DNA of 27,639 nucleotides from an uncultured Blautia sp. (GCA_937900135.1 CALCDJ010000051.1:1-27639), one strand, 5' to 3'. Numbered from the stretch's first letter, positions 6,728-15,904 are shown. Made by a program: numbers and translations. Notes: generated by a model from the sequence alone, not told the origin.

Positions 6728-8308
6728 TCAGGAGTCTTCTTTTTCCTGTACAGATTCTGTCTCACTTGGAGAAGAGGTTTCTCCTTCTGTAGAACTCTCT
6801 TCTCCATTATCAGAGTTTTCTTCTACTGTCAGACTCTCATACGCGGAAAGCATTTCTTTTACTGTCATTTTATTGACCAAGAATACCTTTTCTCCTGTTT
6901 TTGCCGCATAGAAGTTGGAATCATATTCGTAGTATTCTACTTCCACTTCTGACCCATCTGTCTTCTGGAATGTAACTGCCATTTCCGGATCTTTTGTTGG
7001 CTGAAATTCCTCTGTCAGACGCTTCTGTCCAGCCATATTAATCAATTTATTATAAAAGGTTGTAAAAGAAGTTTCCTCCAGAGTTTCTCCATCCATTTCA
7101 TAGGATATTGTTTCCTGGGTTTCACCCTCTTCGTTTTCCGATGTTTCACGTGAAACATTTATTTCATTCTCATCTGTATTTCTTTCCACCTTCAAGGTTT
7201 CCAGATCATTTACAGATACATAGCTCACAGTTAAATCCCAAAAATCCGAAGGCTCTTTATCTGTAAGAGAAGACAACTGTTCCTGAGAAATAGTATAAAT
7301 CTCATTGCTGTCATTCACCTTTACATACCGTGTATCTTCTTCACCTTCATCTCCAACGCACAAGACAAGCTGTTTATCCACTAAAACAGGTTCTTCTTCC
7401 TCTTCGTCTGTCTCAGTTTCTGCAGTTTCTGTTTCCTCTGCCTCTTCTTCATTTTCTGTAGAAGTCTCTTCCTCAGAGGATGTTTCCTCTTCTTCCTGAT
7501 AATCCACAGTGATTACTGCATACGGTTTGTCTAATCCATATTTTGATTCATCCGTACAATTATAATCTACAAACTCTGAGTATTCCAACGAGCTAATGGC
7601 AGATGCAAGGCTGCTAGCTTTTGCAGAGTCTGCTTTTTCTGTGGCGTTTCCATCCGAAAATTCCCAAAGTCCCGTATCTGAATCCTGCTCAACTTCCAGA
7701 AGTTTATCCTGATTTTCTATTTTTATCTTTTTCACATTACCCGAATCCACTTCCGGGAAAGTATCCATTTTTGCAAAGTCATACAAGGAATTCATAAAAG
7801 GATCAAACGATGCTTCTGGCACTACATAAACAGTGTTTTCTTCATCATCCTTATTCACATAATACTGAGAGGTGGAATCATTTTTCATCCCTACACGGAT
7901 AGTTGTTTCATCTCCCTCTTCTGTTGTAAATGTAATGGTGTTTGACGGCTCATCCAAGCCGTATTCCTCCAGATTCTCCACATCGGTAAGTTCACGGTCT
8001 GCTTCTGTTGATGTATATGCTCCCAGAGCATTCGTCAGCTGATCCTGGTCCACCGGGAAAGAAGTTTCTCCAGCAAGGGTCCAGGCATCATCCTTCTTTT
8101 CAAAGGTTCTCTCTTCTTTGTCTATAATGAAGCTGACACTCTTCAATTCATCTACATTTCCAGACAAAAGAGATACCGTCTCTCCCTGCTCTTCTTCTGA
8201 TTCCAGTTTTTCCTGTTTCGCCACATAGGATTTTACACCAAAATATCCACCGGTAAGTACCCCTAGAAATACAAGCGCCAAAATCAGTTTTACTGTTTTA
8301 TTTTTCAT
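6728..8308 (-). CDS. DUF4340 domain-containing membrane-anchored protein
   Basis: The product is 526 aa. Residues 7-28 form one N-terminal transmembrane anchor and the rest is probably extracytoplasmic. Two repeated units with EYGLDEP/KYGLDKP-type sequences (around 115-121 and 256-262) are typical of DUF4340, which accompanies GldG-type ABC systems. Residues 271-306 are a run of almost only E, T, S and A, and the C-terminal 35 residues are also Glu/Ser-rich, so both are likely disordered. The start at 8308 overlaps the stop of the upstream GldG-like gene by one base, so the two are coupled. A perfect parS lies inside the gene and encodes NVSRETS (about residues 384-390). The function is unknown; an accessory role for the ABC transporter is inferred from context. 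Confidence 0.82.
   Translation of the reverse strand: MKNKTVKLILALVFLGVLTGGYFGVKSYVAKQEKLESEEEQGETVSLLSGNVDELKSVSFIIDKEERTFEKKDDAWTLAGETSFPVDQDQLTNALGAYTSTEADRELTDVENLEEYGLDEPSNTITFTTEEGDETTIRVGMKNDSTSQYYVNKDDEENTVYVVPEASFDPFMNSLYDFAKMDTFPEVDSGNVKKIKIENQDKLLEVEQDSDTGLWEFSDGNATEKADSAKASSLASAISSLEYSEFVDYNCTDESKYGLDKPYAVITVDYQEEEETSSEEETSTENEEEAEETETAETETDEEEEEPVLVDKQLVLCVGDEGEEDTRYVKVNDSNEIYTISQEQLSSLTDKEPSDFWDLTVSYVSVNDLETLKVERNTDENEINVSRETSENEEGETQETISYEMDGETLEETSFTTFYNKLINMAGQKRLTEEFQPTKDPEMAVTFQKTDGSEVEVEYYEYDSNFYAAKTGEKVFLVNKMTVKEMLSAYESLTVEENSDNGEESSTEGETSSPSETESVQEKEDS
7142..7157. promoter_or_regulatory. parS site 3, inside the DUF4340 gene
   Basis: TGTTTCACGTGAAACA is identical to sites 1 and 2 but lies within coding sequence, as does the parS in the spo0J gene of B. 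subtilis. It is about 12.5 kb from dnaA. Confidence 0.95.
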
Positions 8309-9780
8309 TATGCCTTTCTCCTCTTATACCAAACAACAAATCCAACAATCAGGAAGAAGCCTGGAATCAATCCAATGGTACAAATTGTCCAGAAGCTGGT
8401 ATCGTACGCAGTCAGTGTAAGGTAAGAAACCTGCAGGTTTTTAGAAGGAATAGAAACATTGGTCTGCTCCTCTGAACCAGTCATCCAGTTCAAGGAAGAC
8501 AGAATCATTTGAGCATTTCCACCTGAAACCAGCTGATTGATCTGATTATCCATCAGATTAGCTGTAGAATAATAAACAATCTGCGTTTCCTTATCTTCTC
8601 CAACAGTTTCCGTGATGCTCACGCCAAGATCAAAGGGTCCTTCAATATCTTCCGCTTCCTTTTCAAGAATATCGCTGTTCATATTTGTCTTGGAATACGA
8701 ACTGTCGGAAGTGGTCAGAAGACTTTCTACTGTCAGTGTGTCTCTTACTTCTTCTAATTTCTGGATTCCCTGCGCGTAAGGAGCAAGTACCATGTATCCC
8801 GAAGAAGCCACGTCTCCTGATGCATCTGTACTCTGAATTTCCGGAATCAAATAATATGGCATTTGCATTCCATATCGCTGTGTATCTCCTTCAAATACAA
8901 TGCCATCTGCCCGTTTTACTCCGTAATTTTCCAGGATAGAGTCAAAATTTTCCAGTTTTTCCTCTGTATAATCAGAGAAAATCATACTTTTTCCACCATT
9001 TTCAAGATATTCGATGATTGCATCTTTTTCCTCTGCTGAAATATCTGTAGATGGAGAATTAATCAAAAGACAATCTGTATCTTCCGGAACGGTTCCTTCC
9101 GTCAAAAGATTCAAAGAATTAATCTGAATATTACTCTTTTCGATTTCTTCTTTTATTGCAGATCCCAGTTCTTTTTCTCCATGGCCTTCCAGTGTATAAA
9201 GAATAGGAAGATCCTCCGAAGTCACATAAGCAATTGCGCTGGTAATCTGTCCTTCTCCGTCAAACCCTGTTGTCTGATAGCTGTAGGTAGTGTAATCCAG
9301 AGAAGTTTCATATATATTCTGGTAATCTATCACTTTATTTCTATCTCCGCAAACAACAATAAGGCTGTTAGCAGAAATATCTTCGCTGGTGTATTCTGAA
9401 ACAAATTTAGGATTTACAACAGGATCTTTTTTGACCACTTTTACGTGTTTTGATTCATCTGTATATTTCTCCAAAAGATTGGCTATCGTCTCATCTTCGG
9501 AACCTTCCTGTGCAATCTGGTATATTGTCACATCCTTTTCCAGACCTTTTAGCACTTCTTTTGTCTGGTCCCCTATGCTGTAAAGTTTCCCTTCACTCAC
9601 ATCCAGTTGTGTGTGTTTAGAAGGCAGTTCTCCTACAATTAAGTTTATAACAATAATAACACAAACAAAAATAGCGCTAATTGCAAAACTGTAAGAACCA
9701 TTCTTCAAATACTTTTTGTTTATTTCTGTTATTTTTCTTTTTTTGTTAATTTTGTTATTATCATTTTTCTTGATATTCAT
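8308..9780 (-). CDS. GldG-like ABC transporter auxiliary membrane protein
   Basis: The product is 490 aa with a basic N-terminal tail, a transmembrane helix at about residues 30-52, a large extracytoplasmic region, and a C-terminal helix (FWTICTIGLIPGFFLIVGFV) ending in a basic tail. This two-helix layout with a Rossmann-like central domain (SPSTDISAEEKDAIIEYLENG) matches the GldG / ABC-type auxiliary family. In Bacteroidetes GldA-GldF-GldG act in gliding, but homologues here need not. I chose the ATG at 9780: AGGGGG lies 8 bases upstream, whereas the GTG at 9789 has no spacing from its SD. It begins 12 bases after the permease stop and overlaps the DUF4340 start by one base. Confidence 0.85.
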   Translation of the reverse strand: MNIKKNDNNKINKKRKITEINKKYLKNGSYSFAISAIFVCVIIVINLIVGELPSKHTQLDVSEGKLYSIGDQTKEVLKGLEKDVTIYQIAQEGSEDETIANLLEKYTDESKHVKVVKKDPVVNPKFVSEYTSEDISANSLIVVCGDRNKVIDYQNIYETSLDYTTYSYQTTGFDGEGQITSAIAYVTSEDLPILYTLEGHGEKELGSAIKEEIEKSNIQINSLNLLTEGTVPEDTDCLLINSPSTDISAEEKDAIIEYLENGGKSMIFSDYTEEKLENFDSILENYGVKRADGIVFEGDTQRYGMQMPYYLIPEIQSTDASGDVASSGYMVLAPYAQGIQKLEEVRDTLTVESLLTTSDSSYSKTNMNSDILEKEAEDIEGPFDLGVSITETVGEDKETQIVYYSTANLMDNQINQLVSGGNAQMILSSLNWMTGSEEQTNVSIPSKNLQVSYLTLTAYDTSFWTICTIGLIPGFFLIVGFVVWYKRRKA

Positions 9781-9792
9781 TTCCCTCACCCC

Positions 9793-10656
9793 CTAATTCC
9801 AACGTCTCTTTACAATAGACTGTATTGTAAGGAAGATACAAACCGCTATCACAGACAGGAAATAGATAATTCCGTTGATATCAAAAATTCCGTTTGCAAA
9901 ATTGTTAAAATGTCCGCTGATATTAAATATTCCCAGAACTTTTTGTATTCCTCCTTCAAAGAAACTAGAATTTATAACATAGGTGATAATTAAAGCCACT
10001 TCTCCAAGAATACAAATGACAGCGGATATAAGCAGATTTTTTATCATGGAATAAATGATAATCGATGCTGCCAGTATCAAAAGACCAAATGCAATGCAGG
10101 TAGATTGTGAGGTTTTTGAAAAGAAAGAAGAAATACCGCTCATCATATAAAAAGCAAACAGACATACAAAAGTAAGTACTGCTGCAATCACCTGACTTTC
10201 TGTCAATGCAGAAAGAAATACACCTATGGCAAGATTTGCGCATCCCAAAAGGAAAAAGCCCAGAATTCCTGTATATGCCGCTCCAAAGGATACTGTTCCG
10301 AATTTTGACATCAAAAGCGGATACAGGCACATGATTGCAACAGGAATTCCATAGATGGTAACAAGCGCCAAATATTTTCCAATAACAATATCACCCACAT
10401 TTACAGGCGCTGTCAAAAGCAGCTGATCGGTTTTCTGTTTCCGTTCTTCTGCCAGCACACGCATGGTCAAAAGAGGTACGCCAATCAAAAATACAAATGT
10501 CATAGCGCTTAATGTATATTCAAATTTTGGATATGCTGCAGAAAGCTGATATGCAGAAAAATAAATTCCTGTCAATACCAGAATAAAAAAGATAAATAAA
10601 TATCCAATCATGGAAGTCAAATAGCTTTTTAACTCACGTTTATAAATTGCTATCAT
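9793..10656 (-). CDS. ABC-2 type permease (GldF-like)
   Basis: The product is 287 aa and strongly hydrophobic with about six transmembrane helices, for example YLFIFFILVLTGIYFSA, a segment near FVFLIGVPLLTM, and VAIMCLYPLLM. It begins MIAIYKRELKSYLTS, a typical ABC-2 permease cytoplasmic start, and has LAEERKQKTDQLLLTAPV, the ABC-2 coupling region. I chose the ATG at 10656, with GGGGGAAG 6 bases upstream; this start overlaps the ATPase 3' end by 17 bases. A longer reading to 10749 would add a basic 31-residue leader within the ATPase gene and is unlikely. The permease forms the membrane channel for the ATPase encoded just upstream. The substrate is unknown. Confidence 0.87.
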   Translation of the reverse strand: MIAIYKRELKSYLTSMIGYLFIFFILVLTGIYFSAYQLSAAYPKFEYTLSAMTFVFLIGVPLLTMRVLAEERKQKTDQLLLTAPVNVGDIVIGKYLALVTIYGIPVAIMCLYPLLMSKFGTVSFGAAYTGILGFFLLGCANLAIGVFLSALTESQVIAAVLTFVCLFAFYMMSGISSFFSKTSQSTCIAFGLLILAASIIIYSMIKNLLISAVICILGEVALIITYVINSSFFEGGIQKVLGIFNISGHFNNFANGIFDINGIIYFLSVIAVCIFLTIQSIVKRRWN

Positions 10657-11677
10657 GCGCTTCTTCCCCCTTTTCCACATTTTCATTCTCCGACAGCTGA
10701 TTTTCTTCTGTGTTTTCCACAGAATCCACTGTCTGTTCCTTCTTTTCATCCTCTGTGAGTTCCAGGAAGATCTGTTCCAGAGATACCTTATCTGATTTCA
10801 TTTCAATAATCGGGCACTTTTGCTCTGCCATTTTATAAAAGACTTCTTCTCTGATATCTCTCTGCTCCTCTGTGGTGATTTTAACTTTCCATGTACCAGG
10901 TTCCTCGCAGCGGTCGATTCCAATCTCTTTCACCCCTTCAACCAGTTCCAAGGTTCTGCGGATCTCTTCTTTTTGTCCCTTAATCAACATGGTGAGATTG
11001 TTGGAGCCTTCCGCAAGGCGGCTGAGATTTTCCGGCGTATCGCTGGCCACCAGCTTTCCATGGGAAATGATCAACACATAATCACAGACAGCGCTGACCT
11101 CCGAAAGGATATGAGAACTCAGAATTACCGTATGTTTTTTCTTTAAATCCTTGATCAGGGAACGGATTTCTATGATCTGTTTCGGGTCCAGACCCACAGT
11201 TGGCTCATCCAGAATAATCACCTCAGGATATCCAAGAATTGCCTGCGCAAGTCCAACTCTCTGTCTGTAACCTTTGGACAGATTTTTAATCAGACGATTT
11301 TTCATGTCTGTGATTTTTACCATTTCCATAACTTCCTGAATCATGGATGCTTTTTTATCTTTGGGGATTTTTTTCAGATCTGCCGCAAATTTCAGATATT
11401 CCAGAACGGTCATATCAAAATAAAGAGGCGGCATTTCAGGCAGATAGCCGATGCATTTTTTGGCCTTTTCCGGTTCCTCGAGAATGTCGTGTCCATCAAT
11501 GAGAACCTTACCCTCTGTGGAAGCGATGTAGCCGGTAATCATATTCATTGTGGTTGATTTTCCGGCGCCATTAGGGCCCAAAAAGCCATAGATTTTCCCT
11601 TTCTCAATTTTAAAAGAAAGGTGGTCAACCGCCGTATGGTCTCCATAGCGTTTAACCAGATTACTTACTTCAATCAC
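10640..11677 (-). CDS. ABC transporter ATP-binding protein (GldA-like)
   Basis: The product is 345 aa. The ATPase domain has Walker A GPNGAGKST (34-42), a Q-loop region GYLPEMPPLY, the signature LSKGYRQ in place of LSGGQ, Walker B VIILDEPTVGLD, and the switch His in LSSHILSE. A C-terminal extension of about 100 residues ends in an acidic E/N-rich tail. This layout matches the ATPases of ABC-2 export or GldA-type systems. I chose the GTG at 11677 because GGAGGAG lies 6 bases upstream and the product then starts VIEVSNLVKRYG; the ATG at 11692 lies just before that SD and is less likely. It is the first gene of the four-gene unit ATPase-permease-GldG-DUF4340. Confidence 0.93.
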   Translation of the reverse strand: MIEVSNLVKRYGDHTAVDHLSFKIEKGKIYGFLGPNGAGKSTTMNMITGYIASTEGKVLIDGHDILEEPEKAKKCIGYLPEMPPLYFDMTVLEYLKFAADLKKIPKDKKASMIQEVMEMVKITDMKNRLIKNLSKGYRQRVGLAQAILGYPEVIILDEPTVGLDPKQIIEIRSLIKDLKKKHTVILSSHILSEVSAVCDYVLIISHGKLVASDTPENLSRLAEGSNNLTMLIKGQKEEIRRTLELVEGVKEIGIDRCEEPGTWKVKITTEEQRDIREEVFYKMAEQKCPIIEMKSDKVSLEQIFLELTEDEKKEQTVDSVENTEENQLSENENVEKGEEAHDSNL

Positions 11678-11707
11678 GTTACTCTCCTCCATTCTTTTAT
11701 TGCCTAA

Positions 11708-11754
11708 AAAGAGTCCCCGGGCGAAACAGAGATTAGGGGTCCCGGGGACTTTTT
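11708..11754 (-). terminator. strong hairpin between rsmG and the ABC operon
   Basis: AGTCCCCGGG (11712-11721) pairs perfectly with CCCGGGGACT (11741-11750), extended by one G-U and three A-U pairs; the loop is 19 nt. The minus strand then reads CTTTTTAGG, a moderate U-tract. It ends about 17 bases before the SD of the ABC ATPase gene, so it either terminates the rpmH-to-rsmG operon with partial read-through or acts as a leader hairpin or attenuator for the ABC operon. On the plus strand it also ends in a T-run. Confidence 0.7.
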
Positions 11755-11864
11755 AAAAAATGAAAATCAGTGTTTTCTGCTTTTCACTTCAATAAACAGT
11801 TTATGAAAGAGTTGTGATGAAATTAGGATAAAAGTGTGAGTATTCTGTGAAACTTTCTTTCTAT

Positions 11865-12590
11865 TCAACAAATAGGCTCTTTAAGAGGTGTTCCTGCTTT
11901 TCTGGGATATTTTCCAGGAGTTGACTTAATCTTTTCGATTACTACCAGGGAACGCTCCATTTCTTCACTTCCGGAAAGTGTAAAATAAACAATATCCTTT
12001 ACTTTACCACCAAGGACTTCGATCGCCCTGGCAGCGGCATCTGCCTCTTCCTGTACCTTTCCTGATTTATAGGAAACAAAATATCCCCCTTTTCTTACAT
12101 AGGGAAGACAATACTCAGAAAGAGTAGCCAGATTGGAAACTGCTCTGGATACACAAAGATCAAAGCGTTCTCTGTACGTCTTATTTTTTGCAAATTCCTC
12201 TGCTCTTCCATGAACTGCCTGGATATCCTGAAGTTTCAGAAGCTGAAAGGTTTCCTCCAGAAAATTCACTCTTTTTTTCAGAGAATCCAGAAGACAGGCT
12301 TCCGTATGAGGAAAAGCAATTTTTAAAGGAACACCTGGAAATCCAGCTCCAGTACCAATATCCATAAACGACTGGATTTTGCTCATATCCACTGCTTTTA
12401 CACAGGCCAGACTATCCAGAAAATGCTTTACCAGAACCTCTTCAAACTCTGTAATTCCTGTAAGATTCATGACTTTATTCTTCTCTACCAGATACTCATA
12501 GAAATCCAGAAACTGCTGTTTCTGTACCGCACTCAATGTAATATTCAGGCTCTCACAGCCTTTTTCCAATGTACTTAAATCGTATGACAT
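11865..12590 (-). CDS. rsmG: 16S rRNA (guanine-N7) methyltransferase RsmG
   Basis: RsmG methylates N7 of G527 (E. coli numbering) in 16S rRNA with S-adenosylmethionine. At 241 aa it has family length. The SAM-binding motif is at 77-86 (DIGTGAGFPG), followed by LLDSLKKRVNFLEE and the CVSRAVSNL block typical of RsmG. The start at 12590 has GGAGGAG 5 bases upstream and lies 11 bases after the mnmG stop. It ends the mnmE-mnmG-rsmG run and is followed by a strong hairpin. Loss of RsmG in other bacteria gives low-level streptomycin resistance. Confidence 0.96.
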   Translation of the reverse strand: MSYDLSTLEKGCESLNITLSAVQKQQFLDFYEYLVEKNKVMNLTGITEFEEVLVKHFLDSLACVKAVDMSKIQSFMDIGTGAGFPGVPLKIAFPHTEACLLDSLKKRVNFLEETFQLLKLQDIQAVHGRAEEFAKNKTYRERFDLCVSRAVSNLATLSEYCLPYVRKGGYFVSYKSGKVQEEADAAARAIEVLGGKVKDIVYFTLSGSEEMERSLVVIEKIKSTPGKYPRKAGTPLKEPIC

Positions 12591-12601
12591 TTCCGCTCCT
12601 C

Positions 12602-14491
12602 CTATTGCTTTTTGCCATGCTGATATTGTTCCAGATAAACCAGAAGCACTGAAATATCCGCTGGAGAAACCCCGGATATTCTGGATGCCTGTCCAATGGA
12701 AACCGGTCGATATGCTTCCAGTTTCTGTCTTGCCTCGATCCGAAGGCTGCCTACCTTTTCATAATCGAGATCTTCTGGAATCTTCTTTTGCTCCAGCTTC
12801 TTAAACTGTTCCACCTGCTTCATCTGACGGCGAATGTATCCATCATATTTAATGTTAATATCCACCTGTTCCTTTACATCCCATGGCAACTCCTTTCGTT
12901 CCGGGTCAATTTCCTTCAGAAGTTCATAAGAAAGTTCCGGACGGCGAATCAATTCCGCCAGCGTGGTTCCGGATTTTAAAGGTGTACTTTCATGTGCCTT
13001 TAAAAGTCCCTGAACCTGTGCGCCTGCTCCTATATTTGTATGCTCTACACGTTTGATTTCTTCCTGAATCTGCGCTTCTTTTTTTAACAATTTTTCGTAT
13101 TCTTCTTCACTGACCAGTCCCACCTGATATCCTTTTTTTCGCAGTCTCAAATCTGCATTATCCTGACGAAGAAGCAGACGGTATTCTGCACGACTGGTCA
13201 TCATTCGATATGGTTCATGGTTTTCTTTTGTCACCAGATCGTCTATCAGTACGCCTATATATGCCTCTGAACGGTCCAAAATCAAAAGCTCCTGTCCTTT
13301 GATCTCCTGGGCGGCATTAATACCTGCAATCAGCCCCTGGGCGGCTGCTTCCTCATATCCTGAGCTTCCATTGAACTGTCCTGCGCTGAATAATCCCTTA
13401 ATATTTTTAAATTCCAGTGTGGGATATAACTGTCTTGGATTGATGCAATCATATTCAATGGCATAGGCATTTTTTACGATTCTTGCATTCTCCAGCCCTG
13501 GTACAGAATGGTACATTTCATACTGAACATCTTCTGGAAGAGAGCTGGACATACCTCCTATATACATCTCATTGGTATAGAGTCCTTCCGGTTCAATAAA
13601 CACCTGATGACGGTTTTTATCTGCAAAACGCACCACCTTGTCTTCAATGGATGGACAATATCTTGGTCCAGTTCCCTCGATCATTCCTGAATAAAGAGGA
13701 GAACGATCAAGATTAGCGCGGATAATCTCATGTGTCTTTTCATTCGTATAGGTCAGCCAACAGGATTTCTGTGGTATCTGCACGGTTTCCGGATCTGTAG
13801 AAAAAGAAAAAGGTACAATTCTTTCATCTCCAAACTGCTCTTCCATCTTGGAATAATCAATGGAATTTCCTGCAATTCTTGCTGGTGTTCCTGTCTTAAA
13901 CCGGAAAATTTCAATGCCCAGTTCCTTCAGAGAATCCGTCAGATAATTGGCTGCCTGCAGTCCATTAGGACCAGTTTCATTACTTACTTCGCCGTAAATG
14001 CAACGGGCCTTCAGATAGGTTCCTGTACACAGAATCACTGCCTTACAATGGTATACTGCGCCGGAAAAAGTCTCTACTCCGGTAATCTTTCCTTCTTCCA
14101 CCAGAAGTTTTGTCACTTCGCCCTGACGAATGGTAAGATTCTCTGTATTTTCCAGAGTTTTCCGCATTTCATTGCTGTATGCCTGCTTGTCTGCCTGGGC
14201 ACGAAGAGAGTGTACCGCAGGTCCCTTGGACTGGTTCAGCATCTTGGACTGAATAAAAGTTTTGTCAATATTTTTTCCCATTTCACCTCCAAGAGCATCT
14301 ACTTCTCTTACCAGATGTCCCTTGGAGCTTCCCCCGATATTGGGGTTACACGGCATCAATGCAATGCTGTCCACACTCACTGTAAACATCACTGTTTTCA
14401 GCCCCAGCCTTGCTCCTGCCAAGGCTGCCTCACAACCGGCATGTCCGGCTCCCACCACTACAATATCATATGTTTCTTCCAATCGCTTCAT
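12602..14491 (-). CDS. mnmG: tRNA uridine-5-carboxymethylaminomethyl modification enzyme MnmG
   Basis: This FAD-dependent protein works with MnmE to make cmnm5U34 at the tRNA wobble position. At 629 aa it has family length. The Rossmann FAD motif is near the N-terminus (VVGAGHAGCEAALAGARLG, about 13-31), followed by the MPCNPNIGGSSKGHL block with the conserved Cys. Later motifs include CPSIEDKVVRF, GLFSAGQFNGSSGYEEAAAQ and SRAEYRLLLRQDNAD. The C-terminal helical domain binds MnmE and tRNA. The SD is GAGGAGG, 10 bases upstream of the ATG at 14491, and the gene starts 18 bases after mnmE. Confidence 0.97.
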   Translation of the reverse strand: MKRLEETYDIVVVGAGHAGCEAALAGARLGLKTVMFTVSVDSIALMPCNPNIGGSSKGHLVREVDALGGEMGKNIDKTFIQSKMLNQSKGPAVHSLRAQADKQAYSNEMRKTLENTENLTIRQGEVTKLLVEEGKITGVETFSGAVYHCKAVILCTGTYLKARCIYGEVSNETGPNGLQAANYLTDSLKELGIEIFRFKTGTPARIAGNSIDYSKMEEQFGDERIVPFSFSTDPETVQIPQKSCWLTYTNEKTHEIIRANLDRSPLYSGMIEGTGPRYCPSIEDKVVRFADKNRHQVFIEPEGLYTNEMYIGGMSSSLPEDVQYEMYHSVPGLENARIVKNAYAIEYDCINPRQLYPTLEFKNIKGLFSAGQFNGSSGYEEAAAQGLIAGINAAQEIKGQELLILDRSEAYIGVLIDDLVTKENHEPYRMMTSRAEYRLLLRQDNADLRLRKKGYQVGLVSEEEYEKLLKKEAQIQEEIKRVEHTNIGAGAQVQGLLKAHESTPLKSGTTLAELIRRPELSYELLKEIDPERKELPWDVKEQVDINIKYDGYIRRQMKQVEQFKKLEQKKIPEDLDYEKVGSLRIEARQKLEAYRPVSIGQASRISGVSPADISVLLVYLEQYQHGKKQ

Positions 14492-14509
14492 AAACGCCTG
14501 TCCTCCTCA

Positions 14510-15883
14510 TTACTTTCCTGTACAGAATCTGGAGAATATCTCATTTACCAGATCCTCTCCCACAGCTTCTCCCAGTATCTTTCCAAGACTCTCGTATGCA
14601 TTCATAAGATCAATGGAGAAAAAGTCCTCCGGCATTCCCAGATCAATGCTGTTTCTTACAAGCTCCAGACTGTTTCTGGCTGCTTCCAGGGCTTCCTTAT
14701 GTCGGGCATTTGTAATATACACCTCATCATTAAAAGACAATTCTCCATTGAAAAACAGTTCTTTGATTTTCTCTTCCAGTTCTCGGATTCCAGTCTCTTC
14801 TACAGCAGAAACAGGAATCACCGGACGTCCTGTTTTTTCTTCTAATTCTCCTTTATCCACAACAGAAATAAGGTCTGTTTTATTATAGATCACTATGGTT
14901 TTTTTGTCTTCCAGCATAGAGATGATTTCCTCGTCATTTTCATCTAAAGGAGCAGAGGAATCTACCACATATAGGATCAAATCTGCATCCTTTGCCATCT
15001 CTTTTGCTTTCCCAACACCGATTTTTTCTACCACATCCTCTGTTTCACGAATACCTGCTGTATCAATCATCCGCAAAGTAATTCCATGAAGAGTAATATA
15101 CTCTTCCAGAATATCTCTGGTCGTACCTGCAATATCCGTCACAATAGCGCGATTTTCCCCTACCAGAAGGTTCAGCAAAGAGGATTTTCCTGCATTTGGT
15201 TTTCCAAGAATAACCGTTTTGATTCCTTCCTGAATCATTTTTCCATCAGACGCACTTTTCAACAGATGGTCCACTTCCTGTTCTTCCTTTTCCACAATCG
15301 CCCTTAACTCCTGTGGATATCCGTCCAGGCTAATATGTTCCGGATCATCCAGAGCCGATTCTATATATGCAATATGGTAGAGCAAAGTCTCACGAATTTC
15401 CCGGATTGCCCGGAGAACAGAACCACGAAGCTGTTCCATTGAACTTTTTAGCGCATACTCATTTTTGGCCTGAATCAAATCCATAACTGCCTCTGCCTGA
15501 GAAAGATCCAATCGACCGTTTAAAAACGCTCTTTTTGTAAACTCTCCTGGTTCTGCCAGCCTTGCTCCATTTTTTAACACGGTTTCCAGAACACGTTTCA
15601 TGGCATAAACACCGCCATGACAATCTATTTCCACCGTATCTTCTCCGGTAAAGGTACGGGGTGCTTTCATAATCATTACCAGAACTTCATCAATCAGTTC
15701 TTCTTTGTCATAAATATATCCATAATGAATGGTATGTGTGGAAACTTTTGTGATATCCTTTTTTCCACCTTTGGAACGATAAATCCTGGAGATTACCTCC
15801 ATAGCATCTTCCCCACTGATTCTTATAATTCCGATTCCGGAAGTACTCATTGCCGTAGAAATTGCAGCAATTGTTGTCTCCAT
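14510..15883 (-). CDS. mnmE: tRNA modification GTPase MnmE
   Basis: MnmE is the G-protein partner of MnmG in wobble uridine modification, using a folate one-carbon donor. It is 457 aa, with an N-terminal folate-binding/dimerisation domain (1-118), a helical domain and an inserted G domain: G1 GKPNAGKS (227-234), G2 GTTRD (253-257), G3 DTAG (274-277) and G4 NKTD. It ends in FCTGK with the family's C-terminal Cys (454); C-I-G-K is more usual. The ATG at 15883 has AGGAGG 9 bases upstream, and an out-of-frame ATG at 15890 is ignored. The leader holds a long nested hairpin (15905-15974). Confidence 0.97.
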   Translation of the reverse strand: METTIAAISTAMSTSGIGIIRISGEDAMEVISRIYRSKGGKKDITKVSTHTIHYGYIYDKEELIDEVLVMIMKAPRTFTGEDTVEIDCHGGVYAMKRVLETVLKNGARLAEPGEFTKRAFLNGRLDLSQAEAVMDLIQAKNEYALKSSMEQLRGSVLRAIREIRETLLYHIAYIESALDDPEHISLDGYPQELRAIVEKEEQEVDHLLKSASDGKMIQEGIKTVILGKPNAGKSSLLNLLVGENRAIVTDIAGTTRDILEEYITLHGITLRMIDTAGIRETEDVVEKIGVGKAKEMAKDADLILYVVDSSAPLDENDEEIISMLEDKKTIVIYNKTDLISVVDKGELEEKTGRPVIPVSAVEETGIRELEEKIKELFFNGELSFNDEVYITNARHKEALEAARNSLELVRNSIDLGMPEDFFSIDLMNAYESLGKILGEAVGEDLVNEIFSRFCTGK

Positions 15884-15904
15884 CTTCCATATCCTCCTAA
15901 AAGA

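Noticed and set aside
13730..14845. 371-codon plus-strand ORF opposite mnmG and mnmE
   Set aside because: It is antisense to two well-conserved genes, is rich in Cys/His/Phe as expected for a shadow frame, and has no SD or family match.
15041..15056. Possible fourth parS (TGTTTCACGAATACCT)
   Set aside because: Only the left half matches; the right half has several mismatches, so ParB binding is unlikely.
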